Assembly (NCBI GenBank): GCA_947632195.1
Contig: CANROE010000008.1
Location: forward strand, 1 to 61,292
Length of the DNA stretch: 61,292 nt
Direction of reading: 5' to 3'
From: an uncultured Clostridia bacterium
Lineage (GTDB): Bacteria > Bacillota > Clostridia > Christensenellales > Borkfalkiaceae
A program made the translations under genes and the position numbers. The notes below the pieces were generated by a model. The model did no database searches and was not told the DNA's origin. It saw nothing but the letters and a program-made list of their open reading frames with translations. Position 1 is the first letter of the stretch; each line of letters begins with the position of its first letter. Below are positions 33,174 through 41,462 of the stretch, one piece after another.

Positions 33174-33420
33174 GTCATTTCGAGCGTAGCCACAGGCGAA
33201 GTCGAGAAATCTCACATGATTAAAACTAAGGTAGAGATGTCTCCACTTCGGTCGACATGACATTTTAGAACAGATGTCTCCACTTCGGTCGACATGACGT
33301 GATTGGGATGCAGACACCCCTTCCGCCTCCTTCGTCGGCACCCACCCCTCCAAGGGGTGGGCAAGGTTTCTCATAGCCTCTTCTAAGAGGAGGGCGGTAG
33401 AGGATGGGCATCGCATTTTA
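33174..33420. repeat. Family-A repeats upstream of the XRE islet
   Basis: GTCATTTCGA (33174) to TCGACATGAC (33261), with a further partial TCGACATGAC unit at 33267-33300, then CCCCTCCAAGGGGTGG-type palindromes. No gene seen. Confidence 0.65.
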
Positions 33421-33437
33421 CGCCCGCCGCGCAACCG

Positions 33438-33692
33438 TCAATAATTTATCATTTCTTTATCAAAGAGATCGTCGATGTTTACATTCAACACTTTTGCGAT
33501 GGCGTAAAGTTCGATGTCGGTGACGGTTCGCGAACGGTCCTCAATGCGCGAAATGGAGCCTCTGCAAACGTAAACCGCATACAGTTCAAGCATGTTGGAA
33601 AGTTTTTGCTGACTCATTTTCAATTTTTTGCGATATTTTGCAACATTTTCTCCAATTAAATTCATTTTTGCGCCGTCGATAATTCTCGCCAC
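33438..33692 (-). CDS. XRE-family helix-turn-helix regulator (84 aa)
   Basis: A short Cro/CI-type DNA-binding protein. The HTH covers about residues 14-68: IGENVAKYRKKLKMSQQKLSNMLEL, then GSISRIEDRSRTVTDIELYAIAKVLNVNIDDLF. The GTG start at 33692 has an AAAGGAG site; the first internal ATG (33665) has none. It is the second gene of an operon behind another XRE gene. The recognition helix region is slightly longer than usual (AVYVCRGS). Confidence 0.82.
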   Translation of the reverse strand: MARIIDGAKMNLIGENVAKYRKKLKMSQQKLSNMLELYAVYVCRGSISRIEDRSRTVTDIELYAIAKVLNVNIDDLFDKEMINY

Positions 33693-33726
33693 AATTTTTT
33701 CTCCTTTTTTTAATTTTTGAGTGAAT

Positions 33727-33933
33727 TCAATTTTCAATGCCTGCGAGATAATCGATAGACACATGAAAATATTTTGCGATCAGAATGAGTTTTGATAGGG
33801 TAGGTTCGCACTCGCCTCTTTCCCAAAGGCTTATGATCGACTTTCCGACATCAAGCTCCTTTGCAAGCTGTACTTGACCGATTTGCTTTTCTTGACGCAA
33901 TTCTTTTAACCGTTCTGCAAATAAATTCTCCAT
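33727..33933 (-). CDS. XRE-family helix-turn-helix regulator (68 aa)
   Basis: A compact HTH_3 protein: MENLFAERLKELRQEKQIGQVQLAKEL, then GKSIISLWERGECEPTLSKLILIAKYFHVSIDYL, essentially only the DNA-binding domain. The ATG has no Shine-Dalgarno. The operator-like sequence at 33944-33960 lies just upstream, and a second copy overlaps the divergent promoter, so it probably represses itself and the 34038 genes. It is followed by a second XRE gene after 34 bp. Confidence 0.85.
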   Translation of the reverse strand: MENLFAERLKELRQEKQIGQVQLAKELDVGKSIISLWERGECEPTLSKLILIAKYFHVSIDYLAGIEN

Positions 33934-33943
33934 AAAAATATTT

Positions 33944-33995
33944 TTCCACAATACTGGGAAAAATGCTTGACTTCCCAGTATTATGGGAGTATAAT
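33944..33995 (+). promoter_or_regulatory. Divergent promoter with two XRE operator-like sites
   Basis: -35 TTGACT (33967-33972), 17-bp spacer, -10 TATAAT (33990-33995). The whole spacer is the palindrome TCCCAGTATTATGGGA. A second copy of TTCCCAGTATTRTGG lies inverted at 33944-33960. A repressor bound in the spacer would block RNA polymerase. Confidence 0.75.
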
Positions 33996-34037
33996 GATTT
34001 GCGGAGAGAGAAAAAAGATTAAAAGAGGAGAATGTCA

Positions 34038-34229
34038 ATGCAAAAGAAGTTTGTTTACAACACAAAAACGCATCGCCTGCACATTGTCGGATATTGTCCA
34101 CATGCGTCGGGTGGCTACAACATGATCTATTTCAACACAGAAGATGAGGCACTTGCTTACGACGGTAGAGCTGTGGGTTTGTGTAAACTGTGTCAAAAAA
34201 AACGTGAAACAATGGAAAAAACAAAGTAG
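34038..34229 (+). CDS. Small Cys-motif protein (63 aa), Zn-ribbon-like
   Basis: A 63-residue protein with Cys20-Pro-His22 and Cys49-x2-Cys52, spaced as a possible zinc site, and a central YFNTEDEALAYDGRAVG segment reminiscent of small Ada-type metal-binding domains. A GGAG site 7 nt before the ATG at 34038 makes it a better start than the ATG at 34032. It is the first gene behind the operator-controlled promoter. Function unknown. Confidence 0.7.
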   Translation: MQKKFVYNTKTHRLHIVGYCPHASGGYNMIYFNTEDEALAYDGRAVGLCKLCQKKRETMEKTK

Positions 34230-34240
34230 GAGAAACAATT

Positions 34241-34975
34241 ATGGAAACAAAAGAAATGAAAGCGGCAATTTCAAAGAAATTTTCAAAAAGTGCACGGATA
34301 ATGTTAGCGTGTTGGGTAGCAATTTTTGCGCTATTTACAACATTATGTTTTGTTTATAGTGAGCACGTGAACTACGATTCCCTTACTAAGGATTACTGGC
34401 TTACATATGAGTGGCTTGGAATTAAATACGGATATGATCCGGCGCCTATAATCGACTATTCGATTACCAAGGCTGGAACAAATTATTATGTTGGTATGCT
34501 GTGTTTGGTAATATTCTTAAATCTTTTTATCTTGATTGCTCCGCCACTGATCTATTTGTTGATCAACAGACGGAAACGGAAATTGACCGAATTAACCGTC
34601 AACGATAAGGAGATTGTCGGCTCCTATACGAGTTTCATTCCGATCTCGAAAATAACATTGAAAATGCCGATCAAAAAGATCGACAATATCGCCGCCTTCA
34701 AGAATTTCTTTTTCTTATACACGGGTAAAGCGCTCCGTATCGCTTCTACATCGGGCGTCATTCGCATTCCTTACGTTCTCAATGCTGATGAGCTCGTGGC
34801 GTTTATTTCGGAGATGATCGAAAAGGCGAAGGGGAACCAAAAGCCGACACAGCTTGAAAAACCGCAAGGCGATGTGGCGGATAGCTTGAAAAAACTCGCC
34901 GAACTGCGCAATGCAGGAATTATCACCGAGGAAGAATTCAATCAAAAAAAGAGCGAGCTATTGGGTAAAATGTAG
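34241..34975 (+). CDS. Membrane protein with PH-like and SHOCT domains
   Basis: A 244-residue protein with two membrane helices (about 20-40 and 82-105). A basic linker follows, then a PH-like beta domain (about 115-190: EIVGSYTSFIPISKITLKMPIKKIDNI...). The C-terminal SHOCT motif (KKLAELRNAGIITEEEFNQKKSELL) is commonly found on small bacterial proteins and may mediate oligomerisation. A GGAGAAA site precedes the ATG. It is co-directional with the 63-aa gene. Base composition is more AT-rich than in the flanking operons. Role unknown. Confidence 0.8.
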   Translation: METKEMKAAISKKFSKSARIMLACWVAIFALFTTLCFVYSEHVNYDSLTKDYWLTYEWLGIKYGYDPAPIIDYSITKAGTNYYVGMLCLVIFLNLFILIAPPLIYLLINRRKRKLTELTVNDKEIVGSYTSFIPISKITLKMPIKKIDNIAAFKNFFFLYTGKALRIASTSGVIRIPYVLNADELVAFISEMIEKAKGNQKPTQLEKPQGDVADSLKKLAELRNAGIITEEEFNQKKSELLGKM

Positions 34976-34987
34976 CCGACATAAAAT

Positions 34988-35018
34988 TATCCCCGCGCAA
35001 ACGCGCGGGGATATATTT
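34988..35018 (+). terminator. Terminator after the PH-SHOCT gene
   Basis: An 11-bp stem TATCCCCGCGC/GCGCGGGGATA followed by TATTTTA. Confidence 0.8.
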
Positions 35019-35064
35019 TACTATTTACCCTCTCCGTGGGAGAGAGGTAGGGTGCGGGGCGTGT

Positions 35065-35240
35065 TCTGAATACGTCATGTTGAGCGAAGTCGAAACATGT
35101 CCGCATTATAAAAATAAGGACATTCCTCGACTGCGCTCGGAATGACGTTATTTTGACGTTATTTTATAATAATGGCGTAATTTTATAAAGCGGTAGAGAT
35201 TTCTCGGCACGCCTCGTTTCTCGGCGGCTCGAAATGACAG
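35065..35240. repeat. Family-A and related repeats
   Basis: GTCATGTTGAGCGAAGTCGA, GGACATTCCTCG and TAGAGATTTCT...TCGAAATGAC segments fill the gap before the dapB terminator. A short direct repeat of GACGTTATTTT occurs at 35145-35163. Confidence 0.6.
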
Positions 35241-35244
35241 TATT

Positions 35245-35288
35245 AAAAAACCCGAGGGCGGGGGCGCAGAATGCGCCCCGCCCTCGGG
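35245..35288 (-). terminator. Terminator of the dapA-dapB operon
   Basis: A 17-bp GC stem with one bulge (35251-35288) and six T on the minus strand, directly after the dapB stop. Confidence 0.85.
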
Positions 35289-35311
35289 TTAATCATTCTA
35301 ATCGAAAACCC

Positions 35312-36058
35312 TCAAACAATGCCTTTTAACATATCGCTCATATCGTAGAGGCCGGCGGGTTTGCCGATGAGCCAAGCGGCCGCCTTCAATGCGCCAGAGG
35401 CAAAAACTTTGCGGCTCCGCGCCGAGTGGGATAGGGTCACGATCTCATCCTCGCCCGCAAACATCACCTCGTGTTCGCCCACGATCGTCCCGCCGCGCAC
35501 GGCGTGAATGCCGATCTCGCTCTTTTCCCGCACGCCTACCATGCCGTGCCGCCCGTACACGTTCTCCTTTTCGCCCGCCTTTTTCACGCTCTCCGCAAGC
35601 ATGAGCGCGGTGCCCGAAGGCGCGTCTTTCTTTTGGTTGTGGTGCCGCTCGATGATCTCTACATCGAACCCGTCGCCGAGTACCTTTGCCGCCTTTTCCA
35701 CAAGCAGCTGCAAAAGATTGACGCCGAGAGACAGATTCCCCGTCTTGAAAATGGGGATTTTTTTTGCGCTGTCCTGAATGCGCACAAGGTCGTCGTCCGT
35801 GTAGCCCGTCGCCGCAAGCAGCACGGGAACATTTCGCTCCTCCGCAAATGTCAGCAACTCACTCAGTCCCTGCGCGGAGGAAAAGTCGATGATGACGTCA
35901 AACTTTTCATGTACTTTCGTCAAGCTATCGTGGACATGGTAGGGCATGGGGGAGGGGACAACGTCCACGCCGCAGACGACGGTCTCGCCCTGCGCTGCGG
36001 CAAGTTCGGTCACCATGCGCCCCATTCTGCCGCAGCAACCGCAAAGGAGAATGTTCAT
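35312..36058 (-). CDS. dapB: 4-hydroxy-tetrahydrodipicolinate reductase
   Basis: A 248-residue NAD(P)H-dependent reductase in the diaminopimelate/lysine pathway. It has the N-terminal nucleotide fold LLCGCCGRMGRMV, DFSSAQGL, the catalytic ERHHNQKKDAPSGTAL motif and the C-terminal GEHEVMFAGEDE. The ATG at 36058 overlaps the dapA stop by 4 bp; longer open frames are shadow sequence. Diaminopimelate is needed for peptidoglycan and spore dipicolinate. Confidence 0.96.
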   Translation of the reverse strand: MNILLCGCCGRMGRMVTELAAAQGETVVCGVDVVPSPMPYHVHDSLTKVHEKFDVIIDFSSAQGLSELLTFAEERNVPVLLAATGYTDDDLVRIQDSAKKIPIFKTGNLSLGVNLLQLLVEKAAKVLGDGFDVEIIERHHNQKKDAPSGTALMLAESVKKAGEKENVYGRHGMVGVREKSEIGIHAVRGGTIVGEHEVMFAGEDEIVTLSHSARSRKVFASGALKAAAWLIGKPAGLYDMSDMLKGIV

Positions 36059-36945
36059 GCCTTGACCTCCAAACCGCAAAGCTCCATCGCAGCGCGGAGC
36101 TGGGAGAGATGTCCTTCTTCCAACGGGGTGAGGGGAGCGCGGGGAACGCCCGCCTCGAACCCGAGAAGAGCCATGCCCGCCTTGACGGGAATGGGGTTGA
36201 CTTCCACAAAGCACGCCTTGGAGAGAGGAAGGAGCAAATCGCTTAGTCTGTTCGCCTCGGCGAGGTCTCCGCCCAAAACCGCAGACGTGAGCTGTTTTTC
36301 GAGCTTGGGCGCGAGGTTGGAGACGACGGAGATGACCGCCGTGCCGCCCGCCGCGAGAATGGGCAAATTGAGGGCGTCCTCGCCCGAATAGAGGTCGCAT
36401 TTTCCGCGAATGAGGCGCGCCGTTTCCATTACTTGCGCCATGTTGCCGCTCGCCTCTTTGATCCCCGCCATGTTGGGGATCTCGGCGATCTTTGCCATCG
36501 TCTCGGGCAGAATGTTCACCCCCGTGCGTCCGGGGACATTGTAGGCGATGACGGGGATATGTACGGCGGAACAAATTGCTTGATAGTAGGCGACAAGCCC
36601 GTCCTGCGTGCACTTGTTGTAGTAGGGGGTGACGGCGAGAATTCCGTCTGCGCCGAGCTCCTCCGCCCGCTTGCTTGCCTCCACCGCCTTTGCCGTGCAG
36701 TTGCTCCCCGTGCCAAAGATGAGCTTTATCCGCCCCTTTGCATGCGCTACGGCAAATTGCATGACGGCGATCTTTTCCTCCTCCGTCATGGTGGCGGGTT
36801 CGCCCGTCGTGCCTAAAATAACGAGCGCGTCCGTGCCGTTTTCGATCTGGTAGTCGATCATCTTCCCGAACGCGCCGAAGTTCACTCCGTCTGCCGTGAA
36901 CGGGGTGATCATCGCCGTTGCCGAGCCTTTTAAAAATCCTGTCAT
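36055..36945 (-). CDS. dapA: 4-hydroxy-tetrahydrodipicolinate synthase
   Basis: A 296-residue TIM-barrel aldolase condensing pyruvate with aspartate semialdehyde. LGTTGEPATMTEEEK, the YNVPGRTGVN loop and the Schiff-base lysine in MAGIKEASGN near residue 160 are intact. A GGGAG site precedes the ATG. It is first in the dapA-dapB unit, downstream of asd in the same direction after a repeat-filled gap of 333 bp. Confidence 0.96.
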   Translation of the reverse strand: MTGFLKGSATAMITPFTADGVNFGAFGKMIDYQIENGTDALVILGTTGEPATMTEEEKIAVMQFAVAHAKGRIKLIFGTGSNCTAKAVEASKRAEELGADGILAVTPYYNKCTQDGLVAYYQAICSAVHIPVIAYNVPGRTGVNILPETMAKIAEIPNMAGIKEASGNMAQVMETARLIRGKCDLYSGEDALNLPILAAGGTAVISVVSNLAPKLEKQLTSAVLGGDLAEANRLSDLLLPLSKACFVEVNPIPVKAGMALLGFEAGVPRAPLTPLEEGHLSQLRAAMELCGLEVKA

Positions 36946-37278
36946 AATTTTCTCCCTGTATCTTTGTATGATGGTTTGCTTTTGTTGGTGAGAGGGGGCA
37001 CCGCTGTATTTGCGTCATGCTGCTCCGCCCGTACGTTCTATGTTCGAGTAGCGCGTTGGAGCGTCATGCTGAGCCGTAATGTGGAAACGTAGTCCCGTGA
37101 GCGAGTCCGCGAAGGCATCTTGGTACGTTTTGGTTTGGTTTTAATCGTACTTGGACGTAGCAAGATTCCCTCGGGGAATTGCCATGTCGGACTGCGTTAT
37201 TGTAGTTCGCCTCGGAATGACGCGCTACGCTCCCCTAAGAGGGGCGCCAAGGGGGTGCAAGCAAAGAATTGTGCGAAA
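36946..37278. repeat. Repeat-filled gap between asd and dapA
   Basis: The 333-bp interval shows degenerate relatives of family A (GCGTCATGCTG, TCGGAATGACG near 37212) and no ORF with family features. No clear sigma-A promoter for dapA is visible. Confidence 0.5.
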
Positions 37279-38358
37279 CTAATTGAAAAATTTTCTTTCT
37301 GCGAGAAGTTCGGCAAGCAGCACCGCGCCGCCCGCCGCTCCGCGCAACGTGTTGTGCGAAAGCCCGATAAAACGGTAATCAAATACACTGTCCTCGCGGA
37401 GCCGCCCCGCCGAGATCGCCATGCCGCCTTCCAGGTCACGGTCGAGTTTCGCCTGCGGACGGTCGTCCTCCTCAAAATAATGAATAAACTGCTTGGGCGC
37501 GGAGGGAAGGGCAAGTTCCTGCGGCAATCCGCGATAATTTTTCCACGCGCTGAGAATTTCTTCCTTTCTCGGCTTTTTTTCAAAGGAGACGAATACCGCC
37601 GCAGTGTGTCCGTCCGAGACGGGCACCCGCAAACACTGCGCCGTGATCGCGGGAGAGACCGAGGGAAGAATTTCTCCGCCTTGGAGCGTTCCCCAAATTT
37701 TGAGGGGCTCTTTTTCGCTCTTTTCCTCCTCGCCGCCGATGTAGGGAATGATATTGTCGAGAATTTCGGGCATCCGTTCAAAAGTCTTGCCGGCGCCCGA
37801 GATCGCCTGGTAGGTGCACACGGCGACGCTCTTTATTCCGAAACCGCGCAGGGGGTGCAGAAGGGGCACATACGATTGGAGCGAGCAGTTGCTCTTGACC
37901 GCGATGAATCCGCGCTCTGTGCCGAGACGCTTTCGCTGGAAGGGAATGACATCGAGGTGCTCGGGGTTGATCTCGGGGATCACCATGGGGACGTCGGGGG
38001 TAAAGCGGTGCGCCGAATTGTTGGAGACAACGGGAATTTCGAGCTTTGCATATTTTTCTTCGAGCGCGCGGATCTCCTCCTTCTTCATATTGACGGCGCA
38101 AAACACGAAATCGACCTTTCCCACGAGACTTTCCGCGTCCTTTTCGGCGTCGAGTACGACGAGGTCTTTCAATGTTTCGGGAATGGGGAAGGGCATTGCC
38201 CACCTGCCCGCGACGGCCTCTTCATAGCGCATGCCCGCGCTTTTTGCGCTTGCGAGCAAGAAGGCGGGGGTAAAGTAAGGGTGACGGGACAAAAGTCCCG
38301 CAAACCGCTGGCCCACCATGCCCGTCGCGCCCACGATGCCGACCTTGTATCTTTTCAT
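37279..38358 (-). CDS. asd: Aspartate-semialdehyde dehydrogenase
   Basis: A 359-residue enzyme of the archaeal/fungal-like subclass that reduces aspartyl phosphate to the semialdehyde used by DapA. It has KVGIVGATGMVGQRF at the N-terminus, the catalytic Cys in KSNCSLQ and the active-site VSDGHTAAVFV region. The ATG at 38358 has an AGAGAGG site. An in-frame ATG at 38412 would add 18 residues but these encode a terminator hairpin, so I read them as leader. Same strand as dapA-dapB. Confidence 0.95.
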   Translation of the reverse strand: MKRYKVGIVGATGMVGQRFAGLLSRHPYFTPAFLLASAKSAGMRYEEAVAGRWAMPFPIPETLKDLVVLDAEKDAESLVGKVDFVFCAVNMKKEEIRALEEKYAKLEIPVVSNNSAHRFTPDVPMVIPEINPEHLDVIPFQRKRLGTERGFIAVKSNCSLQSYVPLLHPLRGFGIKSVAVCTYQAISGAGKTFERMPEILDNIIPYIGGEEEKSEKEPLKIWGTLQGGEILPSVSPAITAQCLRVPVSDGHTAAVFVSFEKKPRKEEILSAWKNYRGLPQELALPSAPKQFIHYFEEDDRPQAKLDRDLEGGMAISAGRLREDSVFDYRFIGLSHNTLRGAAGGAVLLAELLAERKFFN

Positions 38359-38380
38359 GACGCACCTCTCTGTTTCCTGT

Positions 38381-38410
38381 AAAAAAAGGGCAGCGACTGC
38401 GTCGCCGCCC
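38381..38410 (-). promoter_or_regulatory. Attenuator-like terminator in the asd leader
   Basis: A 10-bp stem with one G-U pair (38388-38397 with 38401-38410, loop GCA on the minus strand) followed by seven T, lying between the promoter and the asd ribosome-binding site. Unless bypassed it would stop transcription before asd. Confidence 0.65.
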
Positions 38411-38421
38411 ATAACGCCGTT

Positions 38422-38450
38422 ATTTTACCATACACAGGCGGAAAAGTCAA
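38422..38450 (-). promoter_or_regulatory. Promoter of asd
   Basis: Minus-strand -35 TTGACT (38445-38450), 17-bp spacer, -10 TAAAAT (38422-38427). Predicted start near 38415. Confidence 0.8.
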
Positions 38451-38469
38451 AGAATTTGCTTGATTTTAA

Positions 38470-38498
38470 TTGAAATATTTTTTGATTTGTAGTACAAT
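38470..38498 (+). promoter_or_regulatory. Promoter of the 38556 cluster
   Basis: -35 TTGAAA (38470-38475), 17-bp spacer, -10 TACAAT (38493-38498). Divergent from asd; first gene of a run of six co-directional genes. Confidence 0.75.
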
Positions 38499-38555
38499 GA
38501 AAATATCTTGGTTTTTTCGGCCTTTGCCGATATACGATTTTTACGGAGTTTATCT

Positions 38556-39860
38556 ATGGCAGACAGAGAACGTAAGGGCTTGGTTGCCCGTTGGCTCGAA
38601 GGAAAAGAACGCAGCGAGGAGTATGCGCGCAGCACCCTTCCCACAAACCGCGTTTCGCTCTTTTGGGATATTCTGAAAGGCAGGTTCGGGAGGCTCATGC
38701 TGGTAAATTTGCTTGTGCTGCTCACCTTCCTGCCCGTTATCGCGATCTTTATTTGGAGATACCTTGCGATCAATACCGATCTCATGATCGGGCCCTATGA
38801 TTCGAGCTTTTTACTCGGCTATCCCGCCGTGCCGGACGCGACGGGGCTCATGGAATATGTGCGGCTCAACCAGGACCTCGTGTTCTTCGGCCTGCTTTTC
38901 CCCGCAGGCGCGATCGCGGCGGTGGGGATCTCGGGCGGCATGTACATCATCCGCAATCTCATCTGGACAGAGGGGATCTTCGTCGCAAACGACTTCGTGC
39001 GCGGCATCCGCCGCAATTATTGGAACGTGCTCGAAGCGGTGCTCGTCCTTGTTCTCTTCCTGTTTTTGGCGCAGACGAGCAGCAATCTTGCCGACTTCCA
39101 GGTGGCGCTCGGCAGCGATCTTTCGGGCTGGCTCATCGCCTCGAAGGTGATCGGCTATATCCTGCTCGCCTTGTCGGTGCTCATCTGCCTGTGGATGATC
39201 TCCCTCGGGATCAACTACAAGCAGGGTGTTTGGGCGCTCTTCCGCAATGCGGTCGTCATGACGGTGGGGACCTTCCCGCAGACGATCGTCTTTGCCGTTC
39301 TGGCGCTCTTGCCCGCCATTTTCTTCTTCTTCAACATCACGATCCTGATGGCGATCGGCCTCATCTTCTACTTGCTCATCGGTTTTTCATTCGCCATGCT
39401 CATCTGGATGGATTACAGCCAATGGGCGTTCGATAAATTCGTGAACCCCAACATCGGGGTGTCCACGGGGCGCGGGCTCTACAACAAAGAGACAAAGACG
39501 GTCAACACGGGCCGTCAGGACAAGCCTGCGGAGGACAGCGAGGCGATGCGCGAATACCGCCGCATGATCGTGGCGCAGGGCAAAAGCAAGCTCGTCTCCC
39601 GTCCCATCAAACCCATTGACGACGATCTCGAACTCTATCAACTTCCCGATTCCTTCAACCGCGAAGATCTGCAAAAGCTCAAAGAGAGCAAACAGGCGAT
39701 GGAGGAGGACGTCAAACAGTATGCGGAAGAGCACAAGGGCGACGAACAGTATGTAGAGTATAACCGTCAGTTCGAGGAGCGCGAACGGGCGCTCCGTGAA
39801 GAGGACGAAAAGAAAAAGAAGAAGAGAAAGCGTCCGCCGAAGATGCTCAACAAGCGCTGA
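38556..39860 (+). CDS. YesL/DUF624-like multi-spanning membrane protein
   Basis: A 434-residue protein with six to seven hydrophobic segments between residues 50 and 310. A long charged tail of about 120 residues follows, ending in a lysine/arginine-rich stretch (EEDEKKKKKRKRPPK). The membrane part, including SLFWDILKGRFGRLMLVNLL and MISLGINYKQGVWALFRNAV, is reminiscent of DUF624 (YesL) proteins. A GGAG site precedes the ATG at 38556. Function unknown; the basic tail may bind nucleic acid or lipids. Confidence 0.78.
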   Translation: MADRERKGLVARWLEGKERSEEYARSTLPTNRVSLFWDILKGRFGRLMLVNLLVLLTFLPVIAIFIWRYLAINTDLMIGPYDSSFLLGYPAVPDATGLMEYVRLNQDLVFFGLLFPAGAIAAVGISGGMYIIRNLIWTEGIFVANDFVRGIRRNYWNVLEAVLVLVLFLFLAQTSSNLADFQVALGSDLSGWLIASKVIGYILLALSVLICLWMISLGINYKQGVWALFRNAVVMTVGTFPQTIVFAVLALLPAIFFFFNITILMAIGLIFYLLIGFSFAMLIWMDYSQWAFDKFVNPNIGVSTGRGLYNKETKTVNTGRQDKPAEDSEAMREYRRMIVAQGKSKLVSRPIKPIDDDLELYQLPDSFNREDLQKLKESKQAMEEDVKQYAEEHKGDEQYVEYNRQFEERERALREEDEKKKKKRKRPPKMLNKR

Positions 39861-39861
39861 T

Positions 39862-40593
39862 ATGGGCAACGCTTACCGTCATCTTGCCGAATGGTTTGAA
39901 TATCTCAACGACGACTGCGACTATCCGAAATGGTCGCAGTATTTCGTGGCAAAATTAGATCTTCTCGGCGCGGGCAAAAAGGGCTTGGAGCTCGGCTGCG
40001 GCAGCGGCGCATTCTGCCGTGCCCTCACGCGGGCGGGCTTTCTGATGAGCGGCGCGGACAATGTTCCCGAAATGCTCACAAAGGCCGAAAATCTCGCGCG
40101 CAGAGAAGGACTGAAAATTTCCTTCTTCCGCGCAGACGCCGCCGCGCTCCGCGCACCCGAAAAGTACGATTTCATCCTCGCGCCCAACGACGTGTTCAAC
40201 TATCTCCCGCCCGAAAAGCTCGTCTCCGCCTTCAAGCACGTTACAAAAACGCTGGAAAAAGGCGGGATCTTTTGGTTTGATGTGAGCTCCTTTTACAAAC
40301 TTTGCAACAAGGTTGCAGATACTATCTCGGCGGACGACCGCGAGGACGTTACCTATCTCTCCTTTAACCGCAGGGAGGGAGACCGCGTCCGCATGGACGT
40401 GACCCTCTTTGTGAAGAGACCGGACGGCGCGTTCGACCGCTACGACGAAACGCATACGCAATATCTCCACGAAGAGGCGAAGATCGCCGCCGCGCTTTCG
40501 GAGGCGGGGTTGGAACTTCTGTGCACGGAGGGACATCTCGGCGAGCCCAAAGAGGGGAGCGACAGACTTAATTTTATATGCAGAAAGAAGTAA
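39862..40593 (+). CDS. Class I SAM-dependent methyltransferase
   Basis: A 243-residue Rossmann-fold methyltransferase. Motif I is LELGCGSGAFCRAL near residue 42, motif II acidic position GADNVPEM, motif III FFRADAAAL and motif IV YDFILAPNDVFNYL. The substrate is not deducible. It starts one base after the preceding stop and overlaps hslO by 16 bp, so it is tightly embedded in the operon. Confidence 0.9.
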   Translation: MGNAYRHLAEWFEYLNDDCDYPKWSQYFVAKLDLLGAGKKGLELGCGSGAFCRALTRAGFLMSGADNVPEMLTKAENLARREGLKISFFRADAAALRAPEKYDFILAPNDVFNYLPPEKLVSAFKHVTKTLEKGGIFWFDVSSFYKLCNKVADTISADDREDVTYLSFNRREGDRVRMDVTLFVKRPDGAFDRYDETHTQYLHEEAKIAAALSEAGLELLCTEGHLGEPKEGSDRLNFICRKK

Positions 40594-41462
40594 GTAAGAT
40601 TTATAAAACACTTGTGGCGGGAGGGGAAGTTTCCCTCGCCGTCCTCGATACGACCGCGCTCGTCAAAGAGACGGCGGCGCGGCACGGGCTCTCTCCCGTC
40701 TGCCAGGCGGCGCTCGGACGCACCATGACGGCGACCGCCTACCTTTGCAGCTGGCTCAAAGGGGAGGAGAGCAGCCTCTATGTCACCGTTGCGGGGGACG
40801 GCGCGGGCGGAAAGATCTCCGTCTCGGGAGACGGCGCGCTGCACCTTCGCGGCAATATCGCCGTGCCCGATCTTGTCCTTCCGCTGCGCGCGGACGGCAA
40901 GCTCGATGTGGGCGGCTGCGTGGGCAGAAAGGGGACCTTGACCGTCGTCCGCGATGACGGCGAGGGGATCCCGTTCGTCGGCACGAGCGAACTTTTGACG
41001 GGGGAGATCGCGGAGGATTTTTCCGCATACTTTCTCACGAGCGAACAGCGTCCCACGGCGGTCGCGCTCGGCGTGCTCGTTTCGCCCGAGGGGGTCTGCC
41101 TCGGCGCGGGCGGCGTTTTCTTGCAGCCCATGCCGGGCGCAAGCGAGGAGGCCGTCTCCTATGCCGAGGAAAAGATCGCAACCTTTGCCAACATCTCCGC
41201 TCTCATCGCCGAAAAGGGCGCGGAGGGCATTTTAAAGGAATATTTCGCCGCAGAAAATGCGGAGGCGCGGGAGATCGTGTTCCGCTGCCGCTGTTCGCGG
41301 GAAAAGGCGGCCTCCGCCGTGCTCTCCATGGGAAGGGAGGACGCGGAGAAACTGCTCGAAGAGGCGGGGGAGATCTCCGTGCATTGCCACGATTGCAACA
41401 CCGATTATTTCTTCGGAAAGGAAGAAGTCGCCGCGCTGTTCGGCGGCGGGGAGAAGAAGTGA
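40578..41462 (+). CDS. hslO: Redox-regulated chaperone Hsp33
   Basis: A 294-residue holdase activated by oxidation. The zinc-binding redox switch is complete: CRC near residue 236 and CHDC near 272. The N-terminal domain with LGRTMTATAYLCSWLKG and GDGAGGKI is typical. It would protect proteins during oxidative or heat stress, relevant for an anaerobe. It overlaps the methyltransferase upstream and the TPR gene downstream (GTGA). Confidence 0.95.
   Translation: MQKEVSKIYKTLVAGGEVSLAVLDTTALVKETAARHGLSPVCQAALGRTMTATAYLCSWLKGEESSLYVTVAGDGAGGKISVSGDGALHLRGNIAVPDLVLPLRADGKLDVGGCVGRKGTLTVVRDDGEGIPFVGTSELLTGEIAEDFSAYFLTSEQRPTAVALGVLVSPEGVCLGAGGVFLQPMPGASEEAVSYAEEKIATFANISALIAEKGAEGILKEYFAAENAEAREIVFRCRCSREKAASAVLSMGREDAEKLLEEAGEISVHCHDCNTDYFFGKEEVAALFGGGEKK

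Noticed and set aside
35312..37018. A 568-residue fusion covering dapA and dapB
   Set aside because: The N-terminal part is dapA read in the wrong frame. The two genes overlap by 4 bp and each has a complete family sequence.
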